Program-made: the position numbers and the translations under genes
The notes under the pieces: generated by a model
Database searches by the model: none
Told to the model about the DNA's origin: nothing
What the model saw: the letters and a program-made list of their open reading frames with translations, nothing else
Part shown: positions 23,601-34,874 of the stretch, one piece after another
Numbering within the stretch: the stretch's first letter is position 1
Layout of the letters: each line of letters opens with the position of its first letter
Assembly: GCA_020809705.1 (NCBI GenBank)
Contig: CP085834.1
Span: 1,550,001 to 1,614,000, forward strand
Source: Calonectria ilicicola
Lineage: Eukaryota; Ascomycota; Sordariomycetes; Hypocreales; Nectriaceae
Direction of reading: 5' to 3'
DNA length: 64,000 bases

Positions 23601-25369
23601 ACTGGAGGCTATCGGATGACAGCACTCGTACTCAGCTTCTGGACGGAGAATGCAGAAGAATCCGGCCAAGCCACCAACGACTACTACCTTGGCCTCTTCG
23701 GAATGCTCACCGGTCTCGCTGTCTTGGGTATTACTGGGGCCGCTTATTTCTTCCTAGTTGTTATGGTGCCATTAAGCTCCGGGGCTCTCCACGCTCGGCT
23801 ATTGCATTCCGTTATGAATGCTCCTGTGGCCTTCTTCTCGCAGACTGACATCGGAGTCACCACAAATCGCTTCAGTCAGGACATGTCGGTCATCGATACC
23901 GAGCTGCCCTTTGCTCTCGTGGATTTCTGTATCAACTTTGCCCTCATAATCATGTCGGTCATACTGATGTGCGTCTTTTCTGGGTATTTTGCAGCCGTGC
24001 TTGTGCCCTTCGTCGCTTTCTGCTGGTGTGAGTTTTGACAGCCCGCCCCCAAGCCCCTTGATGTTGCAAAGAATCATGACACTGACCCCCAAGCCACTGT
24101 GAGCCAACAGTTCTGCAAAAGTTCTACCTAAGGACGTCTCAGCAGATCCGATTGTTTGATCTCGAAGCCAAATCTCCCCTCTTTACACAGTTTCTCGACT
24201 TGCTGCAAGGCCTGTCCACGGTACGGGCGTTCGCGTGGGGGCCGCGCTTTATTGAGCAGTACTTGGACCTTCTTGACGCCTCGCAACGGCCCTTTTACCT
24301 GCTCTACTGCATCCAGCGCTGGCTGGGCCTCGTGCTTGATCTAATGACCGCCGTCCTCGTGACCGTGATGATGGTCCTAGTCATGAAGTTACGGGAACAG
24401 CTTTCGGCGCAGTACGTGGCCCTGGCCCTGGTCCAGGTCATGTCGTTTGGCCAGTCGCTGGCTCACGTTATCCAGGACTGGACCCAGCTCGAGACATCTT
24501 TTGGCGCAATCGCTCGCGTCAAGATGTTCTGCACTGATACCGAGTCGGAGAACCGACCTGCCGAGACAGGTACCGAGCCTGAGAACTGGCCGACGCATGG
24601 CCGCGTCACCATAGAGAATCTAGTAGCCTCGTACGATGCGCGCGGCGGCGGAGAGCCTATCCTGCGCGGCGTGAGCGTCGATATCCCCGCCGGCGCGAAG
24701 GTCGGCATCTGTGGCCGCAGTGGGAGCGGCAAGAGCTCGCTCCTGGGTTGCATCCTCCGCCTCCTCGAAGTCGACTCCGGCTCTCGCATCTCTATCGACG
24801 GCGTCGACATCGCGACGCTACCACGGCAGGCTGTGCGTGCTGCAATGGCTGTTGTACCGCAGCACCCTTTCTTCCTGAAGCACACAAGCCTCCGCGATAA
24901 TCTCGTCGTTCTTCACCGACAGCGGCACCGGCAGGAGTACGAACAACAGGAACAGGAGCAGCAAATCGACGACAACAAGATCCTTCAGGTCCTGCGCCAG
25001 CTCAAGATTGACGATGCCGTAGATCGTCTAGGCGGTCTAGATAGCCCGCTGGACACCGATCAGCTCTCGCAAGGACAGCGCCAGCTCCTGTGCATCGCCC
25101 GGGCCATCCTCGCGGGCAAGCGAATCATTCTAATCGACGAGGCGAGCAGCAACGTTGACGAGCGATCTGAACGGCTCATAAGAGACGTCATGCGTGAGCA
25201 ATTTGCCAACTGCACCGTCATTGCTGTCGCGCATCGCCTCGGTGCCGTTGTGGACTTTGATTTTGTTGCCGTTATGGGCGGTGGTCGGCTCCTGGAATGG
25301 GATAGTCCCCGCACTCTCCTGAAGCGAGATAGTGAGTTCAAGAGGCTTTGGGATCTTGGAGCAAGTTAG
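20673..25369 (+). CDS. ABCC/MRP-type ABC transporter
   Basis: Exons 20673-20858, 20964-22115, 22193-22310, 22396-24027 and 24111-25369 join to 1,448 residues, the size of a full ABCC protein. Order: an N-terminal hydrophobic TMD0-like region, first transmembrane domain, first nucleotide-binding domain (GPVGSGKST, LSGGQKQRLALARA, VLLDDVFAGQD), second transmembrane domain, second nucleotide-binding domain (GRSGSGKSS, LSQGQRQLLCIARA, ILIDEASSNVD). The first domain has Asp where the catalytic Glu is expected after Walker B, the asymmetry typical of ABCC proteins. It likely sits in the plasma or vacuolar membrane and exports the peptide or conjugates, giving self-protection. The first intron donor (GTGGCA) is weak, so exon 1 is the least certain part. 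Confidence 0.93.
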
Positions 25370-26327
25370 AAAACTGGTTAGATCTACAAGTCCTTAGGCT
25401 TAGGTTATATTATTTAATTGGTTTTAGTAACATCTGCTTTTGTGATATCTCACGAAAAGTGTACATGTCATGATGTACCTAATATTACGACTTTCGCGTC
25501 TTAATACATGTGTTGCAGTAATTAAGTAAAGGACCACCCTCGGATTATATCCACACACTTTTATCATTGGGAGCGACTTTGGTCGCGTTCGGAATATGAT
25601 TTTGCCGCAACTAGCATTACTATTGTCTATGGGTTCAAGGGCAATGCAAGGGACGCCGCTGTGCTCCAATCTTAAGATTTATAAATATTTTACTTCTGAT
25701 CAACATATTCGGTGGGCCATGAGAATGAGTGTGCACCGCGTGCCAGTAGGCAAGTAGGACAAGTAGCCAAGGTTATGAGATTCCAGCCTAAGTCAGAAAA
25801 ATTAATTTTGAAAAAAGAAAAACCCCCCACGGTCGAATACCTGAAACCCGGGCCTATTCAAGATCTGAATGAGTGAATATATATGACTTGAGTAAGAAAA
25901 GATTACGCTAGGCCTCAGGGGTTGATGCAGTTTGTACGTTGAATAAAAGAGGCGTTCAGCCGCATTCAATAGTCTCGTTATGGTTTGACACCGGACCTTG
26001 AATGCAGTCACCAAAATTTCAGGGGTGGTGCAGAGTTGGCCAATAATGGAGCTAAAGGCAAAACAGTTATCCACATTAGAACATTCAGTTTTTTTCTTAG
26101 TTAATATAGTATGACCACATTGGCCCAAACCAAGTTTAGTTAGCGTCGTTTTCCACAATAATTAAACAAAAATATACCAAATTGGGCCCTTAGAATGTGG
26201 TCGAGACCATGCATGGGCTGTCTCAGCATTCTGATGGTGGTTGTGCTTAAATACGCGTTGCTCATTTGCATCTATTCAATTCAACCTTTCGTAACTAAAT
26301 CCCAAGGGCAACATATGGTCTGTTACG
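25370..26327. other. AT-rich spacer, no gene seen
   Basis: This 958-bp spacer follows the transporter. I see no supported exon. It marks the right edge of the NRPS cluster, where base composition drops to AT-rich. Confidence 0.5.
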
Positions 26328-27023
26328 ATGACTGTTCGTTTTGCTGGCCTGAGCCTTGTGGCTCTCGAGTTTCTGGCTGGAGGCTCCGATGCTGGTTTGT
26401 GTAGAGCACATATTCTGTCATCTTCAACTTCACTGAGCAGTCTGAGCATCGAAACTGCCATTACATCAAGCACGACGATTTCCGCCATTTATCCAACTAT
26501 GTTAACAACACTCATCACATCTGACGACACAACCTTGACCGACACGATAACAATACACGATAGTTCACCAACCCTTCCATCCCCCTCAATTACCTTGACC
26601 GGAACATCAACATCCACGGAGTCCGCGGCCACAGAAACAATAGCTGATACTGGTAGTACTGCGGCGGTAACCAGCACGACTACATCAGCTGCGGCCCCAA
26701 CATACCTTGCCAATGCTGGTTTCGATACAACCCCCCCCCCCCCACCCTGAGCCCTTGGGAAGGATATCCAGGCGCGTTTAGCATCGATGGAAGCTTTTAT
26801 GAGAAGGGCATGGGCTCTCTTAAGGTCAAGACAGGGGGAACAACTTTCTTTATCGGTATAAAACAACCTCTGGAGGTGAATTCTACTAAACCCAATACTC
26901 CGTCAATTCTCGCAAGATCAGGTTGATGCTGGCAATCTTGCTGTGGTTATAGAGTATCAGTCTTCGAAGGTCGGGACCGCTTGGTTCGATTCAGTGACGT
27001 TTGAGCAAGCAGAAAATGAGTAG
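26328..27023 (+). pseudogene. Ser/Thr-rich secreted protein, frame broken at a 13-C run
   Basis: The ATG at 26328 opens 140 codons starting with a signal-peptide-like segment, then a long Ser/Thr-rich stretch expected to be O-glycosylated, and ends in NAGFDTT followed by a proline run. The proline run is encoded by thirteen consecutive C at 26731-26743, after which a stop follows. In the frame that one more C would open, the sequence continues at once with SPWEGYPGAFSIDGS-like residues for about 60 codons. A second frame change near 26920 leads to a tail (DAGNLAVVIEY...) ending at about 27020. The family resembles fungal surface or carbohydrate-binding glycoproteins with a C-terminal beta-sandwich domain, but I cannot name it. 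Two frame breaks suggest a pseudogene. The C run alone could be a sequencing or polymerase-slippage artefact. Confidence 0.65.
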
Positions 27024-27540
27024 TAATTCTGTTCTGTAACTAAATCCGTTTCTCAGAACCCCAAAACAACCTTGACACAGAAATATCATAATTACGCGAC
27101 AAAACCTCTCATCAACTCTATTTTAGTTTTCGGGGCCAGCCAAATAAAGCTAATTCTATTCCGTATCTGCCTCAGACTTGTTAGTAGGCTCTACCTTGAG
27201 GCTTAGAGCATCTACGTTGCACAATGGACCTTTGGGGAGCAAAGTTAACTAGCAGTAGCCAAGACCAAAAAACATCGATTACAACTTCACGAGGTATATC
27301 ATATGAAAACTGAAAGCCTGACGACTAGTAATTATACGTTTTGTAATTAAAACATAAATATTATATAGATAGAAGCCTGCATGGGGAACAAATCGGCTGT
27401 TGCGATGAATTTGGGATGAGCACATAATTTACCCCACCAAGCAGCAAGAATGAAAAGCCCCAAATCCTGCATGCATACAAGAAATAGATGCACACCTTTC
27501 TGAACCATCAAACGAGCCCACAGTGATGGAGCTCATTTAA
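27024..27540. other. AT-rich spacer, no gene seen
   Basis: These 517 bp lie between the end of the broken secreted-protein gene and the 3' end of the GpgS-like gene. I see only AT-rich sequence. Confidence 0.5.
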
Positions 27541-28662
27541 TTAGACTAAATCGCCAGAGCTTAGAAGCGCCTGCAAAGGCTCCCGACCTGACCGTTCAAC
27601 GTGGCGCACAACCGGATGCCAGCCACGCCCGCCTGGCGCTGAATCTTGGGCAAACTGCACCAAATCGACGGGCATTGGGGCCGGATCCAAGCCGGCGCGC
27701 TGCAGGACCACGGCAAGTATCTCAGAAGCCATGACGCCTAGATCTGAGAGGTCGCGGTTGCGGTGTCGGCGGACGCCCAAGTCAACCTGCGCAATGGCGT
27801 CCAGCCCGACAAGTCGCAGCGTGTCCATCAGCAACGCCACTTCGATGCCATAGCCACCAGCAAAGGGCAGCGCCGTGAGCAGGTCGCGACGCGCAGCATA
27901 CTCTCCTCCAAGAGGCTGCACCACGCCGCCGAGCTTGGGTGCAAATCGGGCCAACAACGGACGCGCCATGAGCTCCGTGACGCGCCCGCCGCCGCTTGGA
28001 TGCTCCGTCGTAGCCTGTCGCAGAGGTCGCCGGTAGAAGCCCTTAACCAGACGCACCGAGTCGTCCATCAGCAACGGGCCCAGCAAACCTCTCACCACAT
28101 CCGGGCCAACATCGACCAAGTCGGCGTCGACAAAGGCAATAAAGTCGCCCCGGGTACAATTGAGCGAGCGCCACAGCACCTCGCCCTTGCCCGGCCGGGA
28201 CGGCACTCCGGGCAGCGCCGTGGCGAGATCCACCACCCGGGCTCCGGCCGCCGAAGCCTGAGCCACGGTGCCATCGGTGCATCCGCCGTCGATGACCACG
28301 ACCTCGTCCACCAGCGAGCCGGCGGCAAGCATGGCTTTTACCACTCCGCCGACCGTGGCCTCCTCATTCAGCGCCGGTAAGACCACACTCACGGTGCGGC
28401 CGCGCTTGGCGGCAATCAGCTCCTCGGAGGTCCACGGCACCGGCTGCCAGGTTCGTCGCGCAAACCAGTCGGCCACTTCTGGAGTGAGACTGGACGGCAG
28501 ACCGTCCACATCAGTGTCCGTCTTATGTGGGTCGTGAGATGCTGCTCCCTGTGCATTGATTCAGCTAGGTGTCTGGGAAAGGTGTGCACACTGTCTTTGT
28601 CTTACATGGATCTCATCGTGATCAAGGTCAACGGGGACCTGGCATGTCGAACAATTCATCAT
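27541..28662 (-). CDS. gpgS: Bacterial-type glucosyl-3-phosphoglycerate synthase (GT81), probable horizontal transfer
   Basis: Transfers glucose from NDP-glucose to 3-phosphoglycerate, the first step to glucosylglycerate, a compatible solute and, in actinobacteria, a primer of methylglucose polysaccharides. The main exon 28548-27541 encodes the enzyme: VVLPALNEEATV nucleotide-sugar loop, RPGKGEVLWRSL, FVDADLVD metal/sugar site, VKGFYRRPL, GGGRVTELMARPLL, QPLGGEYAARR, GYGIEVALL and VRRHRNRDL. These blocks match mycobacterial-type GpgS over nearly full length. The main exon has no in-frame ATG near its 5' end. A small exon 28662-28606 with ATG joins it in phase through a 57-nt intron (28549-28605, GTAAGA...CACAG), giving 354 residues. 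The exon is far GC-richer than its surroundings. No phosphatase partner is visible nearby. Family assignment is firm; bacterial origin and the first exon are inference. Confidence 0.9.
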
Positions 28663-31600
28663 GGAGGGCGAGTTAAAACAATCAAAATGTCCGCGGTCAG
28701 CCATGGGAATTATATGCTCTTCGAATTGGCCTTTGGTTGCACGAATTTCTCGGAAGATGCCAGATCAAGGCCATGGGTTGCATTCAATAAATACAGATCC
28801 GATCGATCGACGAGTAAGCCATGATCCGATCGGAGAAAGCCACCAATTGAAGCAGCTGGGCATCATCAGCTGAAAACCAACCCAGGGCCTATCAACCACA
28901 TCCAGCCACAGTGAAACACGGTACAGGTGGAACACGGAACAACTGGGACGCGGCAAGAATGGGACACAGCTTCATGCAGCATCCATACGCATTCCCCAAT
29001 GGCCTGGGCCATCTTGGCCTCGCTCATGGCTTCATTTCCCTGCCGCCCATTGTACGTCATGCCGCGTTACACGAGCAGCAGTCGGCAAACATGACGAATT
29101 TGAAAGGGGGGATTCGTAACATTGGCATCAATGGCATCAAAAGTCGGTCCAATTTAGCCCATACCCATAGCACCACCACTCCATTGGTTACTGGCCAAGT
29201 GCGGTTTGGACGAGAATTAACACTGGCTCAATTACCCAATCACAGCTCACAAAATACTTTGACGGCCCCCGCCCCTGTTGATCTCGCCACTCAACACAAT
29301 GTCCCGCGAAAAGAAAAACGGGAAATCTGGCCTCTGCAAGATAACCAAGACAGTACAAGCTGATTCTCCATACTCTTAAGTTTTTTCGATTGGCAAATTG
29401 AATGCGAACAACACAGCTGAAACCAGGTTTAGTGATTCCGATCATTCGCCGTCCAGCCACCAAAACCCAATCATAGCTGCAAAATCGCTACTAAAACAGA
29501 CCGCAACCATGAAACTTGTCGCAAATCTCAAAAGGATGTTTCCCGTACATGCAGGGTATCGGATTTGTATTTGCATCGCTTAGAATAGACTAGGGAAAAG
29601 ACAATACAAAATTGCGCTAAATTTCGAGATCGTTCGAGAACCCACATCTCGAATTTCTAGATTGAAAGCCTAGCCAATCATACCCAAAAATAGAACCCTG
29701 TAGTATTTTGAGATCCGTCTAATGAGAGGCCGGGGGGTTGGTTCGATACTTCGGTGAGGATGAGCCGTGTCACCCCAAGGATACAAGAATGAATGCAGGG
29801 CACAACAGCAATAATAATGCCATGATAGTTATGATATGCCCATAACCCAGAGTCATACCACTAAAAAGAAAGTATTATTACATTGGTAGATTTTAATCTG
29901 TATTTTCTCAACTAGGAGGGACAGAAAAGCAATTTATCTCTGCTCCTTGATCCAATTCTTTTGAACGACAAGCCCAACCCTTCTCAGCGAAGATTCTCTT
30001 CCCCAAGAGTCGGTTTGTTCAAAAAAGCACAATGGAGATCCCGCTTCCATTTTGCAGTAAAGATTTCACAATTCATTATTTTAATTGGAGAAACCGCCGC
30101 TTCGAAGATTGCTTTGTTTCCAGCTCGTCACAAGGGAACCGGACGCTTGGTACGATACCACCCGCCTAGCGTATTTCAGATCTGCGCTATGTTGCTAGCA
30201 GAAAACTACCTCCAATAATATGAGAGACTAAATACCAGCCGCGCGATTAAGTTCATGGCTGGTGAACTGGTGGAAATTGCTGATTTTCGAAGAGGGACGG
30301 GAGCGCACTGGTACGCGGCTATTGAAATTACCTCCAAGACTGTCGATTTCCCCATCAACCCAAAATCATTCAGTCATCATGTATCTCAAGAGTGTTGTTT
30401 TTCGTCTCTAAGATTTGTCCCGCAGTTTTCCTAGAAGTACCTGGCCCACAAATGTGGCAGATGTAATCGATTGTTATTCTAGAACAATTTCATTTCACCT
30501 TCAATGACCGAGTACCGCACATTTTGGAGAAGCCAAAGAAAAGAGAACCTGTAAGAGCGAGGGTTACCCAGTTATCATTAATTCAAGTACTAATTTACAT
30601 TTTATTCACTTAATCGTCTGAAAGTACATAAAATTCCTTATCCGCGTAAATCTAATAGACAATCCATTTTTAATGATAATATAAAAATAATGTAGTGTTA
30701 AACTAGCTTGCTTTTATAGATTGGCTTTAATTGCTAAGTAATTCCTGAATTTCTTGCCCAGCTATTCCTTTCTTTTCACAATGAGAACCTCCTAGGGGTA
30801 GCCTTATACGTAGTGTTCCCAGATAATTTGGGGCAACTTTATGACCGGAAGCTATGTCGCTGACCCTCTCATCTAATAGCACTTTCCCTTCTTGAGCCAG
30901 GTAGATATGCTGCCCCATCCACGAAGTCACATCAGCAGGCCCGATCCATATTCTAGCGACTCCAACAACAATGCATCTGAGGCAGACGAATCCACACCCA
31001 CAAGATATATCCCAAGGCAATTGGATGCACTGCGCGGTGTTGATTTTACATGGTCAGCTTCTGCAGGTTACTGCAAGTTATGACGCTACGATGAGGGTAC
31101 AAAAACAAGAGCCAACATAGCCCCAATACCAAACTATCTCACATGCGCCATTTTGTCTAATTTACTACTCATTTTCGTAACCCTAAACCGCCCTTTACGT
31201 AAATTTTATTTCTTCCATCTCAGACTATTTTACCATGTCTGGCATTGGGATCACTCCGTGCTAAATCCTTCTCAAAAAAAAAAAGCCGTCTAGTCAAGAT
31301 GGGAAAGAGTTGATCGGACAAAGCCACCTTTGTGGCGTTCGAGTTCCCTCATTCTTTGTCTTGCCCACCATTTCACCGAAAAAAAAGAAGCGGGGGAGGA
31401 ATTTCACGACACGGGCGAAACGCGCCCCATGCCACGACAGCCACATCGAGCGTAGAACCCAACTAAACTGCACCAAAATAAACCCCTGCATTTTAAACGC
31501 CCATTAAAATAAAGAATAATTGTACCGAGAATGCTGGTTCTAATTGGCTCAGCCTTGTGATGGATCCAAGCCGCGCTTCCTCAAATAGCATTCTGCTTAG

Positions 31601-31833
31601 TCACGTGGCTTGTGTTTCGTCTAATAGCACCAACAGGAATAATAAAGCAGACAATAGTTCATTATGAGGGTATCGCGCACTTTTTTCTTTCTTTTTGGAT
31701 TGCCAAGCCTATGATTGTTAAATAGAATCGTAGACATGATTATCTTGAAATCTTGCCTTCTTTCCTTTGAATGCATTCAAAAGACATACAGCTCAACCCA
31801 AACAATGCCCATGAATTTCTTATTCATCGAGTC
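28663..31833. other. 3.2-kb gene-poor AT-rich stretch
   Basis: I find no gene I can support. Several open frames of 60-150 codons exist but lack recognisable domains or good splice context. The most protein-like is the minus-strand frame listed separately at 30727-31020. Confidence 0.5.
30727..31020 (-). pseudogene. Unrecognised protein-like fragment
   Basis: A 97-codon minus-strand frame, opened by TTG rather than ATG, contains a stretch (WIGPADVTSWMGQHIYLAQE) whose composition looks like real protein rather than random translation of AT-rich DNA. I do not recognise the family and could not build a convincing upstream exon. It may be the last exon of a decayed gene or simply chance. Confidence 0.2.
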
Positions 31834-32455
31834 TTATTCCGTAAACATGTCAGGATAGCACGCCTTCAACACCTTGCTTACGCGGGCGTAATCTTGGTCA
31901 AGTTCACCAAGGGTCTTCCGAATTCGCTCCAGACAAAGGTTGCTGTCTGGTTGATGCCTTCCATCAAGATCCTGGTTGGCGGCATAACTTTGAATTTCCT
32001 GACAGCGTTGGGAGACTTTCCTTGCACCCAACGTATTTGAAGCTCCCCTTAATAATTGCGCCTGTTGAGCAAGACCCCAGCGGTTCGGTGCATCATCTCT
32101 GTCCGCAAAGTTGGACGTTAGCTTTTATAATAAACCACTTGGGTGAATGAAATTGAAATGTCTCGACCAAAGCAAGACAGTGGTGTCAAATGTGGCCCAT
32201 TGTATCATATCATGTTGATGAACTTACGCATAAGCTTTCATTTTCTCAATGCAGTCTTCTGCTTGTTCCAAAAAGCCCTTTACGATAGCCCCGGAGAAGC
32301 TACCGTCATCTGGATCGTCCATTTCAAGTATCTGGTTGAAAGCTTCCCTGTCTATTTCGTCTCCATGTTCTTCCAACGGCTTGAGATTAATCTATTTGCT
32401 TTCCGTTAGTAAAGGCCGCGCATCAGGCATATGTTATTCCACGCACTCCCGACAT
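31834..32455 (-). CDS. YPD1-like histidine-phosphotransfer protein with Gln at the phospho-His position
   Basis: Exons 32455-32447, 32391-32228 and 32098-31834 join to 145 residues. Both introns have CTAAC branch points and good ends, and the first exon encodes only three residues. The body matches fungal HPt proteins of the SLN1-YPD1-SSK1/SKN7 phosphorelay: FNQILEMDDPDD-SFSGAIVKGFLEQAEDCIEKM, then LLRGASNTLGARKV, then a C-terminal CLERIRKTL helix. In canonical YPD1 the block reads HFLKGSSATLG, with His receiving the phosphate. Here the aligned residue is Gln (AQLLRGASNTLG), so the protein cannot act as a His phosphocarrier. The frame is intact, which argues against simple decay. It may be a decoy or scaffold that binds receiver domains without passing phosphate. 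The short first exon is the weakest part of the model. Confidence 0.72.
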
Positions 32456-33452
32456 GGTGCTGGAATGTCGCCAGCGATATCTGCCTCGGCTCACAGAAGT
32501 AAAAGAGGATAATTCTTAAAGAAAAAAAAGAAGAAGAAAGAAAAAAGCCTCGCTGACCCAATATTCTGTGTGTTCTCTAGCTGACGGGACGGTGAACTGA
32601 AGGAAAATAAAAGGGTGGCGATGAGCTAGGATTTAAATTAGTCTATTCCATCACGTCGCTTTAACTTGAAAATAACGCGCATTAGATATCATCCAATCTC
32701 ATGGCTCAACAGAACCGTTCAGCCAGCCACTGGAAACGAAGTGTAATAATGTGCGGGGCGAGTAACGAATCTTGACTCTGAATCAGCTAGTCATTTTTGA
32801 GGGAGCCAATTACGAATGAAGGATTAGACCTGGTTAAGTGGACCGTCTGTACTCTCCAAATTCGGCATAGCTAACCTGAGACTAATACAATAAAGGGCAA
32901 GCATTGTTAGCTATCAATCAATGAATCTATATAGCGTGAGAGCCACATTGCCACTGTCGCAACGAACAAGCGACTGGAGTTTCGACCTAAGACTCCTACA
33001 ATATCCCCTCATCAAGCCTACATAAGTGTGGACTAGTCATGTGCATAATGGTTACATCAGAATTGCGAGACATATTCCCTGGAATTAATGTGTTCTGGCT
33101 GCGTCATTTTCACGTCGGTTGTAATTGTGTTTCAATTAACACTAATCTTGCGTACGCAGCATTCACACCTTCATTAATTCTTGGGTCATCCGGTTCGCCT
33201 AAATCGACCGATTAGTCGGAGCGGATGATTGGATCGCACTTTGCACGTGTGCTCACTTGCGAAGTCAGAAATATCGAGGATCCTGGCCATGGAGCCACAT
33301 TCTTCGATACTGAATCATCCGCAAGCGATATACACGATAAGAATCCTATATCAATGAAGGCTCCGCCCATGTTATGACATTCAGAGGAGGTTGGAATTGA
33401 CAATAAGATGATAAACTCCAAGTCGCACTGAGCATTGCCCAAATCATACCAG
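32456..33452. other. Spacer, no gene seen
   Basis: About 1 kb of AT-rich sequence lies between the phosphotransfer-like gene and the 3' end of the dioxygenase gene. A 90-codon minus-strand frame at 33212-33484 overlaps the last exon of the dioxygenase and looks spurious. Confidence 0.45.
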
Positions 33453-34874
33453 TCAGGCTGACTCTGTAGGAGTAACCGTAGCATCTGGGACTATATTCAA
33501 GTTAGTACAGGTATAGACTCTCCGAGAGAATGCCACATACGCGCATCAATAGTACTTCCATTTCTGATTTGACTCATCTGGATACCCTTTCAATCTTGTA
33601 AGCACTGCTGTTCGCCTTTCACGGTTTGATAATGAATCTCACCAGAGTTATGTAGCCAAAAACTCCATTCTTGTAGTCTACACCATCCAAAGGCTCTGTA
33701 TGCATAACAGTCATTGCGCCCGCTAGCCGGCCAGAGTCAGTCATGACTCCAAAACTTCTCAATAATGGAGCAATCAAACCACTTACTAGCTGACTCATGA
33801 GTGTAAATCCCATCCTTGTCATTTGTCACACGCTCAATCTCAGTATGGTTGGAATATGGCTCCAGACTCATTATTTCCTCTGAAAGAGCCTCGTCTGCAA
33901 AGATCTGGCCAGTGCTAACGATGGATCCATGGACAATTGTTCCATTGGATTGAACTGTCCAGTTGGTATGGACTTGAACATGAACATGAATAGCCCGTTG
34001 GACCTTGTGGGTGGTTAGATACAGACAGTTGCACTGCTAAAAAAAACACCAATACTCACATAGAAACCAGGGAATATTGTTGTGAAAGAGGTAACGCCAT
34101 GTTTATCCGTGGGCCACATTCCGCGCAAGAATGTGGTGTTGTCGGTTGAAAGCCACTGCCAGATGTTGGTAAGCATTTGGGAGCAAGAGTTGGGAACGAA
34201 CCGAAAGATCTGGTAGACCATCATGAATGTTGAAGGCACTACCATTGGTCTGGCTATAAAGCTTTAAAAATTGAGTGTTGGGGGATAGACCGGTGAATGA
34301 ACTATAGGATCCTGTAGCGTTGCAATGCTAGTGGTGATAAAATGATTAGAAACTATTTTGTTCGCTAGTAGGGAATTGACTTACCCAGATGTCTACAAGG
34401 ACGTCATCCAGTGGCTTGCACGTGTCCACCTCAATCACCCCAATTTCGAGGGACAGAGGTACCCCGGGCTGCCCTTCACGAATATCCTGACGTAAAATCT
34501 GGCTTCGAGGCAGAAAATAAGGGCCCTCGCTTGTTTCAGGGGTCAGAATATTAGTCCAGTTCTGTACCTCTTTGTATTTTGGGGCTACGGCGTGGATGAC
34601 ATAGTCGGTGTCCCCAGACCCCGGGTCGACGGAATCACCCCGACGGCGCAAGGTGCGGCGAGCATGCTTCATTCGAGCAACACTAGGCCCGCACCTTTCA
34701 AGAACATCGCGATGAAACATCAGGGATTTTTCATCGAGAGACGGGGGAGAATGGGCTGTCAATGGGCAAACAATCAGCAAGGTCAATTACACTTATCAGC
34801 TATAACGCACCCTTGATAGCGGCCACGAATAGAGCGAGACCAGTAAGAGCCGTCTTTAAACCCATAGTGAACAT
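33453..34874 (-). CDS. Secreted intradiol ring-cleavage dioxygenase-like protein
   Basis: Eight exons (34874-34811, 34755-34385, 34327-34202, 34155-34060, 34003-33787, 33722-33643, 33577-33541, 33490-33453) give 342 residues. Intradiol dioxygenases open catechols between the hydroxyls with non-haem Fe(III) held by two Tyr and two His. All four ligands are visible: Tyr in SEGPYFLP, Tyr in FPGFY and two His in RAIHVHVQVH; DIWHCNATGSYSSF and TTFLRGMWPTD are further family blocks. An N-terminal signal peptide places it in the extracellular group that acts on lignin- or plant-derived catechols. Exon joins are by frame and splice signal. The third intron (46 nt, donor GTTCGT) is short and weak, and without it the frame breaks, so a lesion there is the alternative. 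The two small C-terminal exons are also tentative. Confidence 0.78.

Noticed and set aside
28911..29363. 150-codon plus-strand frame
   Set aside because: No domain, no signal peptide, no splice context, and mixed composition typical of chance frames.
33212..33484. 90-codon minus-strand frame after the dioxygenase
   Set aside because: It overlaps the dioxygenase last exon in another frame; the dioxygenase reading ends naturally at 33453.
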